From Saprospirales bacterium (GTDB taxonomy: Bacteria > Bacteroidota > Bacteroidia > Chitinophagales > Saprospiraceae), in NCBI GenBank assembly GCA_016719895.1, contig JADJYG010000023.1, positions 1-64,000 of the forward strand: a stretch of DNA of 64,000 bases. The letters run 5' to 3'. Below, piece after piece: positions 27,183 through 35,409 of the stretch; position 1 is the stretch's first letter; every line of letters starts with the position of its first letter. The translations under genes were made by a program, and so were the position numbers. Under the pieces are notes generated by a model that had not been told where the DNA came from, made no database searches, and saw nothing but the letters and a program-made list of their open reading frames with translations.

Positions 27183-28187
27183 TCAAAACCGCCCTTCCAG
27201 AAATGCCTGTACATCGGCGGCAGAATGCGCGGCATTTTCCTCCTGCGGCCAATGACCGGTATTTTGATAAATCTTAAGCAACGCTTTCCGGATTTTCCGG
27301 TGAAACTCGTACGCATATTCCGGCGATATACGCGTGTCTTCGGCGCCCCAGAGGATCAGGGTCGGCGTACTGATATTTTCAATCAAATCCACAGGAGGGC
27401 GGTTTTCGCTCACCTGTGCCCGGTCAGTGAACGCTTTCCGGTTGCCGGGGCGCAGCAACAACTCAAAATGCCGCCGGACCAGCGTATCGCGTACCTTTTC
27501 GTCATCGGCATACATATCTTCCAGCATCAGCCGGATGAAGGCACGGGGCGTGATTTTCCACATGGCCCGGTTGAGAAGCGGCGTTTGCGCCAGAAGCTGG
27601 ATCGCCGGGCTTTTTCTGGCTTCAAATCCCGGCGCATCGAGCAGGATCAGCTTGCGGAGCCGTTCGGGGTGTTCGGTAGCGTAAAACCAGGCGATTTGGG
27701 CTCCCAGGCCGTTGCCAGCCAGGTGAAATTTACGAAGGTTGAGCTGACGGACGAACTGATCGAAAAAACTGGCGTACATAAATGCGCTGTAACTCCCCTG
27801 CGGGTGTGGCCCGGTCAGGCCAAACCCGGGAAGGTCGAGACTGATCACCTGGTACTCCCGTGCCAGCGAATCGGTCCATGCCGACCAGGTGTGCAGCGAG
27901 CTGTTGGCGTCGTGCAACAAAACCAGGGGTTCGCCTTTGCCAGACATCCGGTAATGCACCGTCATGCCATCGATCTCCAAAAACCGGGAATCGGGGTAAC
28001 CATACCGCAACGCCAGCTCGTGCACGGGGATATCGGCGTGCCAGTTGGCGTAAAGCCACCAGAGCAACAGCAGGAAAACTACCCAGCGTATGAGGCGCGA
28101 TAACCGCAGTTTGCCCAGCCACATACCCACCCCGGTACGGGCAGATGCAGGCGTTGTCTGGTTGGAAAGCGCTGTTTGTTCGTCCAT
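27183..28187 (-). CDS. Alpha/beta-hydrolase-fold protein lacking the nucleophile Ser
   Basis: The protein has 334 residues with an N-terminal membrane anchor (LIRWVVFLLLLWWLYANW) followed by a full alpha/beta hydrolase domain. The nucleophile elbow reads LAGNGLGAQ where active members have G-N-S-L-G; Gly160 is GGC (27708-27710), one transition from AGC. The oxyanion region reads LLHDANSSLHTW where HG is usual. The catalytic Asp (LILWGAEDTRIS) and His (NTGHWPQEE) are kept. It is therefore probably inactive as a hydrolase or binds a ligand. The start at 28187 (MDEQTALSNQ) lies 4 bases after the upstream gene. Confidence 0.85.
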   Translation of the reverse strand: MDEQTALSNQTTPASARTGVGMWLGKLRLSRLIRWVVFLLLLWWLYANWHADIPVHELALRYGYPDSRFLEIDGMTVHYRMSGKGEPLVLLHDANSSLHTWSAWTDSLAREYQVISLDLPGFGLTGPHPQGSYSAFMYASFFDQFVRQLNLRKFHLAGNGLGAQIAWFYATEHPERLRKLILLDAPGFEARKSPAIQLLAQTPLLNRAMWKITPRAFIRLMLEDMYADDEKVRDTLVRRHFELLLRPGNRKAFTDRAQVSENRPPVDLIENISTPTLILWGAEDTRISPEYAYEFHRKIRKALLKIYQNTGHWPQEENAAHSAADVQAFLEGRF

Positions 28188-28191
28188 GGGT

Positions 28192-28713
28192 TTATTCTGG
28201 TGTGCGCAAAAAAGCTGCAATGCCGGCCGACAAGGCAAAGCCGCCCAGGGCGCCCATAGCCATGCGCGTAATCACCGGCCCGAGGGGTTGCACCGGCCGG
28301 AGCAGGGCTTTGTCGACCTCGGCAATTTGTTCGCGCAACTGATTGGCCTGTTGCGGATCGCCGGCGCCCCGGATCAGGTGGCTTTGGTACATTTGTTTCT
28401 CCGCCAGCAACTCCAGGCGTACCAAATCCGGATCGGCCAGGTGCAGACCATAATAGAAAAGCCAGTAAAACAAATTGATCAGGATAAAAACGATAAAAGG
28501 CGTGCGCAGGATCTCCCGGAAATCGCGCCGGGAGCCGTACTGGGCACAATCCGCTCTGGCTGCCCGGTACATGAATAACAGGTAAAAGCCCATGGAAGCC
28601 CATTGAAGCCCGGTGTTGAGAAATGCCTCCTTGTTCGCCACATACAGCAAGGCAAAATAAAAGACCACCACTACCCCGCCGAGTAGGCCATTCCGCAAAC
28701 CTGCATTTTTCAT
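28192..28713 (-). CDS. DUF4199 family membrane protein (second copy)
   Basis: Inner-membrane protein of 173 residues with about four hydrophobic helices (GLLGGVVVVFYFALLYVA; FIVFILINLFYWLFYYGLHL; C-terminal MAMGALGGFALSAGIAAF). It has a Gln-rich loop between helices 3 and 4. The layout matches DUF4199, which has no known function. The start at 28713 (MKNAGLRNGL) was chosen; the longer frame has a non-family N-terminus. It sits between a second DUF4199 gene and the hydrolase-like gene. Confidence 0.7.
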   Translation of the reverse strand: MKNAGLRNGLLGGVVVVFYFALLYVANKEAFLNTGLQWASMGFYLLFMYRAARADCAQYGSRRDFREILRTPFIVFILINLFYWLFYYGLHLADPDLVRLELLAEKQMYQSHLIRGAGDPQQANQLREQIAEVDKALLRPVQPLGPVITRMAMGALGGFALSAGIAAFLRTPE

Positions 28714-28819
28714 ACGTTGTCCGTTCGTCTTGAGAAAGCAAATGTAGAATAGCCGGCTGGAATGTCTGTTTTTTTCTTGGATTTGGCCTTGCAGGACGCA
28801 GACTGCTCCTGCAAAAAAG

Positions 28820-28891
28820 TATTTCCCACAGCGCGCACTGCACCCGGAGCGCATAAAATACGGCCGGATGCTGCGCGGGCCGTGGGAAATA
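28820..28891. repeat. Inverted repeat between the two DUF4199 genes
   Basis: TATTTCCCAC (28820-28829) pairs with GTGGGAAATA (28882-28891), and GCGCGC/GCGCGG lie next to the arms. The element could be a terminator or processing hairpin in the 3' region of the first DUF4199 transcript (minus strand). The rest of the 266-base gap shows nothing else. Confidence 0.5.
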
Positions 28892-28979
28892 AAGGAAGGC
28901 CGGGCTAGTGTCGAAAGAGCAGCCCCCCATTTACCCCGCCGAAGGTTATTTTATTTTAAGCAGGGCGCTGCCCCGCCCT

Positions 28980-29534
28980 TTATTCGATCGGGGGATTTCG
29001 TTTCATGATACCGGCTGCTATCAGCCCGGCAATAAGCCCGAGAACCAGGGCGCCAATGAGGCCATTTTTCAACGTGGTACCGATCTCGCCCGCCTTATCG
29101 AAGTCGCTCAGGGCCTTTTCCAACTGGTCGGCCGGCATCGCTTCCCCCCAGGTCTCTACAAATTGCTCCTTCAGGGTGTTGACGTATTCCGGGTCGATAA
29201 AATTGATCAGGACGTAATTCCAAAGGCTTGAAATAAACACAGCGATCGCGGTGGTAAGCAACCCGATAAGCAGGGCGCGTCCGAAACCGATGTACCCCCC
29301 CTCAAAAACGTCGCGGTGATGGCGAATAGCCATGGCCGAAAGGCCGACGGTGATCCCCAGCGCCACAACAAAGTTGATAATCATGGTGCTTACAGACATC
29401 GGACTGATGCCCATCAGGTACGAAACCAGGGAGAAAACGACCAAAACAAGACCGCCGATGCCGCCATATCGAAGGGCGGCGTTCCAAAACGGGGCAGGGG
29501 CATTCGGGGTGGTAGCAGAATCAAGTACAGGCAT
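28980..29534 (-). CDS. DUF4199 family membrane protein (first copy)
   Basis: Protein of 184 residues with the DUF4199 pattern: four hydrophobic helices (YGGIGGLVLVVFSLVSYLMG; MIINFVVALGITVGLSAMAI; GRALLIGLLTTAIAVFISSLWN; LIGALVLGLIAGLIAAGIM) and an acidic loop between the third and fourth. Function unknown. It is the first gene of the minus-strand run and is divergent from the ABC exporter. Confidence 0.8.
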   Translation of the reverse strand: MPVLDSATTPNAPAPFWNAALRYGGIGGLVLVVFSLVSYLMGISPMSVSTMIINFVVALGITVGLSAMAIRHHRDVFEGGYIGFGRALLIGLLTTAIAVFISSLWNYVLINFIDPEYVNTLKEQFVETWGEAMPADQLEKALSDFDKAGEIGTTLKNGLIGALVLGLIAGLIAAGIMKRNPPIE

Positions 29535-29808
29535 GTTGTGAAAGGTTTGAGTGAATAATTTCGTTTTGACGCACTAAAAATACACGATAATCCCTGCGCA
29601 GGCTCTTTTTAACCCGACCAAGCAAATGATTTTTACGACTAACCGGCATTTACGCACCGGCCCCTGCCGGCACTTGCCAATTTAGCGATGTAAAAATGTG
29701 CGTTCAATACGCTTTTCCCCGAACTTTGCCGGCAGATTTCGGTTTTAGGTCTCAGAAACCCTCCCTTCATTATTCGCTACGGCGCGACACCAGCTGGCCG
29801 GCCCGATC

Positions 29809-31587
29809 ATGTCTGAATCCACCAACGCTATCAGTTTTTCGCTATTTCGCCGCGTCCTTGCCATGGTCAAGCCCTACCGGGCGACCTTCTTTTTCACGGC
29901 ATTTCTCACCGTCTTGCTGGCCCCGCTGGCCATCGCGCGGCCCAAGTTGCTCCAAATCATGGTCGACGACTATGTGTTCCAGGGCGATGTGCCCGGCATG
30001 ACGCTGCTGGCGGCGGTCCTTTTTGGCGTTTTGCTGATCGATGTTGTATTGCGTTACTTGTTTTTGTATTACGCCGACTGGCTGGGGCAAGCCACCATCC
30101 GCGACCTCCGGGTGCGCGTGTTCAACCATATCACCCGGCTCAACCTCGCATACTTCGATAAAACGCCGATCGGCCAAAGCACTACCCGCACGATCAACGA
30201 CATCGAGGCCATCAATACTATCTTTTCCGAGGGCAGCATTACCATCCTCGCCGATTTGCTCACGCTGGTAGCCGTTATGATCATGATGTTTCTGACCTCC
30301 TGGAAACTAACCCTGGTGGTGCTCAGCGTGTTCCCCTTGCTGATCTGGGGCAGCTACAAGTTCAAGGAAAGCGTGCGGAAGAGCTACGAAAAAGTACGTA
30401 CCCATATCGCCACCATGAATTCTTTCCTCCAGGAACGCATTTCAGGGATGCGCATCGTGCAGATTTTCAATGCCGAAGAACAGGAAGCTGAAAAGTTCAG
30501 GCGGATCAACCGCGACTACACGGCGGCCAACCTGAAATCGATCCTGGCTTATGCCATCTTTTTCCCCGTGGTCGATATCATCTCCGCCCTTTCCCTGGGT
30601 TTGATGGTATGGTACGGCGCCCGGGGCGTACTGGCCGGCGAAGTGACGATCGGCACCATGGTGGCGTTTCCGCTGTATATTTCGATGTTGTACCGCCCGA
30701 TCCGGATGCTGGCCGACAAATTCAACACCCTGCAAATGGGGCTGATCGCAGCCGGGCGTGTGTTCAAACTACTGGAAACCGAATATCCTGTACGAAATCC
30801 CGGTACGCTGAACCCGGTTAAAATGCCGGGCAGCGTATCGTTCGAAAACGTGTGGTTTTCGTACAGCGGCAATGCTGGCGAATCCGTTCTGAAAAACGTG
30901 TCGTTCCATATACCGCCCGGCGATACGCTGGCCATCGTCGGCAGCACCGGAAGCGGCAAAACCACGATCATCAGCCTGCTCAACCGGTTCTACGAGATCC
31001 AGTCGGGCAGCATCCGCATCGACGGCCATGACCTGAACGAATACGACGTGTATGCCCTGCGGCGGCGCATCGCCGTGGTATTGCAGGATGTGTTCCTGTT
31101 TTCGGGTACGGTGTTCGAAAATATTACCCTGCGCGACCCCAACATTACGGAGCAGGAGGTGGTGGAAGCGGCTAAAATGATCGGCGCCCACCAGTTTATC
31201 GCCCGGCTGCCCGGCGGCTACCACTACCAGGTACAGGAGCGCGGCGCCACCCTTTCCATGGGCCAGCGCCAGCTGATCTCTTTTGTGCGCGCCCTGGTTT
31301 TTAATCCCGATATCCTCATCCTCGATGAAGCCACCTCGTCGATCGACCCCGAGACGGAAGGCGTGATCCAGTATGCCATCGAACGACTCATTGCCAAACG
31401 CACCAGTATTATCATCGCCCACCGCCTGTCTACCATCCGGCATGCCTCTGATATTCTGGTACTGGAAAAGGGCGAGGTCCGGGAGTTTGGCCCGCCCGAC
31501 GCGCTGCTGGCCATCGAAGGCGGCCGTTACCGCGAACTGTATGAAAAACAATTCTTGCAGCCAGAAACTTATCCGTCTGCCGGCTGA
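29809..31587 (+). CDS. ABC exporter, fused permease and ATPase (MsbA/YheH type)
   Basis: Homodimeric or heterodimeric export half-transporter of 592 residues. Six membrane helices fill residues about 20-310. The nucleotide-binding domain has Walker A GSTGSGKT, Q-loop VVLQDVFLFSGTVFENITL, signature LSMGQRQL, Walker B ILILDEATSSID and the switch HRLSTI. The substrate (lipid, lipid-linked compound or drug) is not evident. It is the first of a plus-strand series with dnaX, the Crp-type regulator and pyrD. Confidence 0.93.
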   Translation: MSESTNAISFSLFRRVLAMVKPYRATFFFTAFLTVLLAPLAIARPKLLQIMVDDYVFQGDVPGMTLLAAVLFGVLLIDVVLRYLFLYYADWLGQATIRDLRVRVFNHITRLNLAYFDKTPIGQSTTRTINDIEAINTIFSEGSITILADLLTLVAVMIMMFLTSWKLTLVVLSVFPLLIWGSYKFKESVRKSYEKVRTHIATMNSFLQERISGMRIVQIFNAEEQEAEKFRRINRDYTAANLKSILAYAIFFPVVDIISALSLGLMVWYGARGVLAGEVTIGTMVAFPLYISMLYRPIRMLADKFNTLQMGLIAAGRVFKLLETEYPVRNPGTLNPVKMPGSVSFENVWFSYSGNAGESVLKNVSFHIPPGDTLAIVGSTGSGKTTIISLLNRFYEIQSGSIRIDGHDLNEYDVYALRRRIAVVLQDVFLFSGTVFENITLRDPNITEQEVVEAAKMIGAHQFIARLPGGYHYQVQERGATLSMGQRQLISFVRALVFNPDILILDEATSSIDPETEGVIQYAIERLIAKRTSIIIAHRLSTIRHASDILVLEKGEVREFGPPDALLAIEGGRYRELYEKQFLQPETYPSAG

Positions 31588-31703
31588 GTTGTTTCGATGT
31601 AGGATTCCGTTCCACAGGGCAATGCGAATTTGACGCTGATCGGGTGGCTGGATGGTGCGAAAAAACGGTAGCATGTTATTCAAAGCCGGTAAAAAATTAA
31701 CCC

Positions 31704-31711
31704 TACCTTTG
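31704..31711 (+). promoter_or_regulatory. TAnnTTTG -7 box of dnaX (TACCTTTG)
   Basis: TACCTTTG ends only 6 bases before the dnaX ATG at 31718. Transcription usually starts several bases after this box, so the dnaX mRNA could have almost no 5' leader. Confidence 0.55.
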
Positions 31712-31717
31712 CAAAGC

Positions 31718-33490
31718 ATGAGCAATTTTATCGTTTCTGCCCGCAAGTATCGCCCGCAGCGTTTCGAAGACGTGGTCGGCCAGGCGCACGTTGCCCAGAC
31801 CTTGAAAAATGCCCTGGCAACGGACCATGTCGCGCATGCTTTTTTGTTCTGCGGCCCGCGGGGGGTCGGCAAAACGACCTGTGCGCGCATCCTGGCTAAA
31901 ATCCTGAACTGCGAAAACCTGACGAAAGACCAGGAGGCCTGCAACGCCTGCTCCTCCTGCAAAGCGTTTCAGGAAGACGCTTCGTGGAATATTTTCGAAC
32001 TCGACGCCGCTTCCAACAACGGCGTGGATCATATTCGCGCGCTCGTCGACCAGGTGCGGGTGCCTCCACAACGGGGCAAATACAAGGTATATATCATCGA
32101 CGAGGTGCATATGCTGTCGCAAGGCGCCTTCAATGCGTTCCTGAAAACCCTGGAAGAACCGCCGCCGTACGCCATATTTATTTTGGCCACTACGGAAAAA
32201 CACAAGATCATCCCGACCATCCTGTCGCGCTGCCAGATATTCGACTTTCGGCGCATCAGCGTGGCCGACATGGTGTTGCACCTCAAAAATATTTGCAAAC
32301 AGGAGGGTATCGAAGCCGAAGACGATGCATTGCATATTATCGGGCAAAAGGCAGACGGCGCCTTGCGCGATGCACTCTCTATTTTTGACCGGATCACCAG
32401 CTCCGCCGCGGGCCGGAAAATCCGGTACGACGACGTTATTGAAAACCTTAACGTCCTTGACTACGACTACTATTTCCAGCTGACCGACGCCCTGCTGGCC
32501 GAAGATGCGCCCGCCATCCTGAACCTGTTTGACCAAATTCTGCGCAAAGGCTTCGAGCCCGATGTATTCCTGACCGGCCTGGCCGAACACCTGCGCAATA
32601 TCCTGGTGTGCAAGGATGAAACGACCCTGGCCTTACTCGAGGTGAGCGAGAGCCTGAGCGAACGGTACCGCCGGCAGGCCGCACTTGCCCCGGCATCTTT
32701 CCTGCTCTCGGCGTTGCAAATCGCCAACGACTGCGACGTCAATTTCAAAATGGCACGCCATAAACGCCTGCACGTGGAGATGGCGCTCCTGAAAATGTGC
32801 TATATCAACCGCGCTGTTGCGGCGGCATCTGTCCAAATCACGGAAAAAAAAACGCTTGAGCAGCCGGTAGCCGCTGCAGGGGAATTAAGCGGCCCCGTTT
32901 TGACAAGGCAAACACCCGGCGAAGTGGCGCCCCAGGCGTCGGCTATCCGCCGTCCGCCGTCCACGGCCGCCGAACTGACGGACGAAGCCATGTCTGCGCT
33001 CAAGGCCGAGTTGCGGCTGGGCCTGAAGCGCGCGGATAAAATTTCGCTGCGGCTTGAAGACTTTGAAGCAGCCGTGGCGGTGGAAGAAACGGAAAATGCC
33101 GCGCGCATCAGCCGGTTGGACCTGGAAAACGCCCGGGCGGAATGGACGGCGTATGCTGAAATGAACCCATCACCGACCCTCCGGCAGGCCATGAACAGCG
33201 CTGTTTTGTACCTCGAAGGCCAATGGCTGACCGCCCGGGTAGGCCTGACCGTACACCGGGGCCTGATCCAGGACGAACTGACGCGGTTGCTCGATACCCT
33301 GCGCGCCCGCTTGCACGATCCCGCAATGAAAATCCGGGTAGAGCTGGACGAAGCCCGGGTGGCGGAGATTCAGGCGGCGGCCCAGCAACAAAAACCCCTT
33401 ACAATCAAGGAAAAATTGGATAAAATGCGGGAAACGAACCCTTTGGTGGATGATTTGTTGCAACGGTTCGACTTAAAACTGGACGAGTAG
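31718..33490 (+). CDS. dnaX: DNA polymerase III subunit gamma/tau
   Basis: Clamp-loader ATPase of 590 residues. The AAA+ domain has Walker A CGPRGVGKT (about 45-52), the four-Cys zinc module (CENLTKDQEACNACSSC), Walker B YIIDEVHMLS and sensor 1 ILATTEKHKI. Domain III ends at about residue 370. The Ala/Glu-rich tail (tau-specific) follows. A run of nine A's at 32844-32852 (codons 376-379) lies just after domain III. A -1 slip there gives Asn-Ala-stop and a product of about 380 residues, which would be gamma. The ATG at 31718 is preferred because family members start MSNFIVSARKYRPQRF. Confidence 0.95.
   Translation: MSNFIVSARKYRPQRFEDVVGQAHVAQTLKNALATDHVAHAFLFCGPRGVGKTTCARILAKILNCENLTKDQEACNACSSCKAFQEDASWNIFELDAASNNGVDHIRALVDQVRVPPQRGKYKVYIIDEVHMLSQGAFNAFLKTLEEPPPYAIFILATTEKHKIIPTILSRCQIFDFRRISVADMVLHLKNICKQEGIEAEDDALHIIGQKADGALRDALSIFDRITSSAAGRKIRYDDVIENLNVLDYDYYFQLTDALLAEDAPAILNLFDQILRKGFEPDVFLTGLAEHLRNILVCKDETTLALLEVSESLSERYRRQAALAPASFLLSALQIANDCDVNFKMARHKRLHVEMALLKMCYINRAVAAASVQITEKKTLEQPVAAAGELSGPVLTRQTPGEVAPQASAIRRPPSTAAELTDEAMSALKAELRLGLKRADKISLRLEDFEAAVAVEETENAARISRLDLENARAEWTAYAEMNPSPTLRQAMNSAVLYLEGQWLTARVGLTVHRGLIQDELTRLLDTLRARLHDPAMKIRVELDEARVAEIQAAAQQQKPLTIKEKLDKMRETNPLVDDLLQRFDLKLDE
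32844..32852 (+). promoter_or_regulatory. A9 slippery run in dnaX (putative gamma-producing slip site)
   Basis: Codons GAA AAA AAA ACG contain nine consecutive A's. A -1 shift moves reading to AAC GCT TGA. A short GC stem (GCAGC at 32860-32864 with GCTGC at 32873-32877) follows. E. coli dnaX uses ribosomal frameshifting on A_AAA_AAG, and Thermus dnaX uses transcriptional slippage on a run of nine A's. Confidence 0.6.
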
Positions 33491-33499
33491 GGCTCTATT

Positions 33500-34189
33500 A
33501 TGCAGGCATTCTGGTTCCTTGAGCATATCGACGTCACGCACATTCTGTGCCCGAACAAACTTGGCGACGCCGGCCGGATGGCCCATCACGTACACCGAAC
33601 CTATACCCGCGGGCAATCGTTTTTCGTGCCGGATGATTTTTCCGACCGGATATTTTTCATCACGGACGGCCGGGTGAAAATTTCGACCACCAACGATGAG
33701 GGCAAGGAAATCACCAAAGCTATTCTGGGCAAAGGCGAAGTGTTTGGCGAGCTGGCGCTCGTAGGCGAGGAACGCCGCCGCGATTGGGCGGTAGCCCTTG
33801 AAAATACGACCGTTTGTGTCGTTACCCTTGATGAATTGCGGGCACTCATGCGCGAGCGCAGCGACCTCAACCTGTTTTTTATGCGCATTTTCGGCACCCG
33901 CCAACTGGAAATGGAACGCCGGCTCGAATCGCTCGTGTTTCGGGACAGCCGGAGCCGTATCGTCGAATTTTTGGTGCAATTGACTCGGGCAAAGGCACAA
34001 CGCGTGGGCTATGAATGGGTGATCCGAAAACCCATAACACACCAGGAAATTGCCAACCTGACCGCCACCAGCCGTCAAACGGTGACCACCACCCTGAACG
34101 ACCTTCGTTTTAAAAAACTACTGACTTTCAACCGTTCCCGGCTTCTGGTGCGGGACCTGGATGCATTGGCTGCGGAAATCCGGCCCTGA
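33500..34189 (+). CDS. Crp/Fnr family transcriptional regulator
   Basis: Regulator of 229 residues. The cyclic-nucleotide-binding-like barrel (about 20-140) includes GRVKISTTNDEGKEITKAIL and GEVFGELALVGEERR. After the dimer helix, a C-terminal helix-turn-helix (about 165-225; PITHQEIANLTATSRQTVTT) binds DNA. There are no clustered cysteines, so it is not an FNR-type Fe-S sensor. The ligand and targets are unknown. It starts 9 bases after dnaX and precedes pyrD by 32 bases. Confidence 0.9.
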   Translation: MQAFWFLEHIDVTHILCPNKLGDAGRMAHHVHRTYTRGQSFFVPDDFSDRIFFITDGRVKISTTNDEGKEITKAILGKGEVFGELALVGEERRRDWAVALENTTVCVVTLDELRALMRERSDLNLFFMRIFGTRQLEMERRLESLVFRDSRSRIVEFLVQLTRAKAQRVGYEWVIRKPITHQEIANLTATSRQTVTTTLNDLRFKKLLTFNRSRLLVRDLDALAAEIRP

Positions 34190-34221
34190 AACCCGCTCCC
34201 CTTCCTGTTATTACGCTCGAT

Positions 34222-35259
34222 ATGTACCAATTTTTTAAGCCGCTGCTTTTTATTATGCCGGCGGAAACCGCCCACCGGCTGACGGTTTTTTTGCTGGACC
34301 TTGCCGCCGCCATCGCACCGGTCCGGTGGCTTTTGCGGCGCTGGTACTGCCTGCCCGAAAGGCGCCTGGAACGCTCCGTTCTGGGCCTCCAATTTCCAAA
34401 TCCGGTAGGGCTGGCTGCCGGCTTCGACAAAGACGGTAAGCATATCCTGGGGTTATCCTGCCTGGGATTCGGCTTTATCGAAGTCGGAACGGTCACGCCG
34501 CAGCCGCAGGCGGGCAACCCGCAGCCGCGTTTATTCCGCCTGCCGCCCGACCGGGCCCTGATCAATCGCATGGGCTTTAACAATGAAGGGTTGGATGCCC
34601 TCACCGCCCGTCTGCGCCGCCTGCGCAGGCACGGCCTGCCGCCCGGACTGATCCTTGGCGGCAATATCGGCAGGAACAAAAGCACCCCCAACGAGCTGGC
34701 TTCGGCCGACTATCTGCGGTGTTTCGAAGCGCTTTTTCCCTATGTGGATTATTTCGTCGTGAATGTCAGCTCACCCAATACGCCCGGCCTCCGTGCTTTA
34801 CAGGAAAAAGAACCGCTTACCCACTTGCTTCAGGAATTGCAACACAAAAACCGGGAGCAGGCGGCGCCAAAGCCTGTCCTGCTAAAAATTGCCCCCGACC
34901 TTACCGATGCCCAGTTGGACGATATTGCCGAAATAGTAGAAACGACCGGGCTAAGCGGCGTGATCGCTACCAACACCACTATTTCCCGGCAGGGCTTACA
35001 AACGCCGGCGCCGGCGGTGACGGCCATCGGCGCCGGCGGCCTCAGCGGCGCGCCGGTACGCCAGCGCGCCACAGAGGTGATTGGCTACCTGCGCAAAAAA
35101 CTCGGCCCCGCGCCGGTCATTATCGGTGTCGGCGGTATCGACTCCGCTGCCGCCGCCCGCGAAAAACTGGCCGCGGGCGCCAACCTCGTGCAAGTGTACT
35201 CCGGATTGGTATACGAAGGGCCGGGCCTGGTCCGGCAAATACTGGCAGCACTTCGTTGA
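34222..35259 (+). CDS. pyrD: Dihydroorotate dehydrogenase (quinone), class 2
   Basis: Membrane-associated flavoenzyme of pyrimidine synthesis oxidising dihydroorotate with quinone, 345 residues. The N-terminal amphipathic helices (MYQFFKPLLFIMPAETAHRL) mark class 2. The core has NPVGLAAGFDKDG, GFIEVGTVTPQPQ, NRMGFNN, VNVSSPNTPGLR with the catalytic Ser, and IGVGGID with the FMN-binding glycines. It is the last gene of the dnaX-side series. Confidence 0.96.
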   Translation: MYQFFKPLLFIMPAETAHRLTVFLLDLAAAIAPVRWLLRRWYCLPERRLERSVLGLQFPNPVGLAAGFDKDGKHILGLSCLGFGFIEVGTVTPQPQAGNPQPRLFRLPPDRALINRMGFNNEGLDALTARLRRLRRHGLPPGLILGGNIGRNKSTPNELASADYLRCFEALFPYVDYFVVNVSSPNTPGLRALQEKEPLTHLLQELQHKNREQAAPKPVLLKIAPDLTDAQLDDIAEIVETTGLSGVIATNTTISRQGLQTPAPAVTAIGAGGLSGAPVRQRATEVIGYLRKKLGPAPVIIGVGGIDSAAAAREKLAAGANLVQVYSGLVYEGPGLVRQILAALR

Positions 35260-35289
35260 CGGCCCGGCAGCCCGGTCACCACAACTGAA

Positions 35290-35329
35290 GCGGCGGTTTT
35301 TTCGAGATTCCGGCAATTGTAACCGCCGC
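35290..35329 (+). terminator. Hairpin after pyrD
   Basis: GCGGCGGTT (35290-35298) pairs with AACCGCCGC (35321-35329) around a 22-base loop, 30 bases after the pyrD stop. No T run follows, so it is a weak terminator candidate. Confidence 0.35.
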
Positions 35330-35342
35330 CAGGAGGCACTAA

Positions 35343-35409
35343 GAAAAAAAAATCCAGCCTATCCTGCGAAATCCTGACTATCCTGTCCCGTCTGTCTTGT
35401 CGGAAAAAC
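35343..35409 (-). repeat. CAGGAT-type repeat at the 3' end of the radical SAM gene
   Basis: On the plus strand this reads as diverged copies of ATCCTG spaced like the array at 3930-4475. Its sense orientation is that of the minus-strand radical SAM gene. The gene's stop (35359) lies inside the repeat, so the repeat encodes its last residues (TGQDSQDFAG). Confidence 0.7.
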
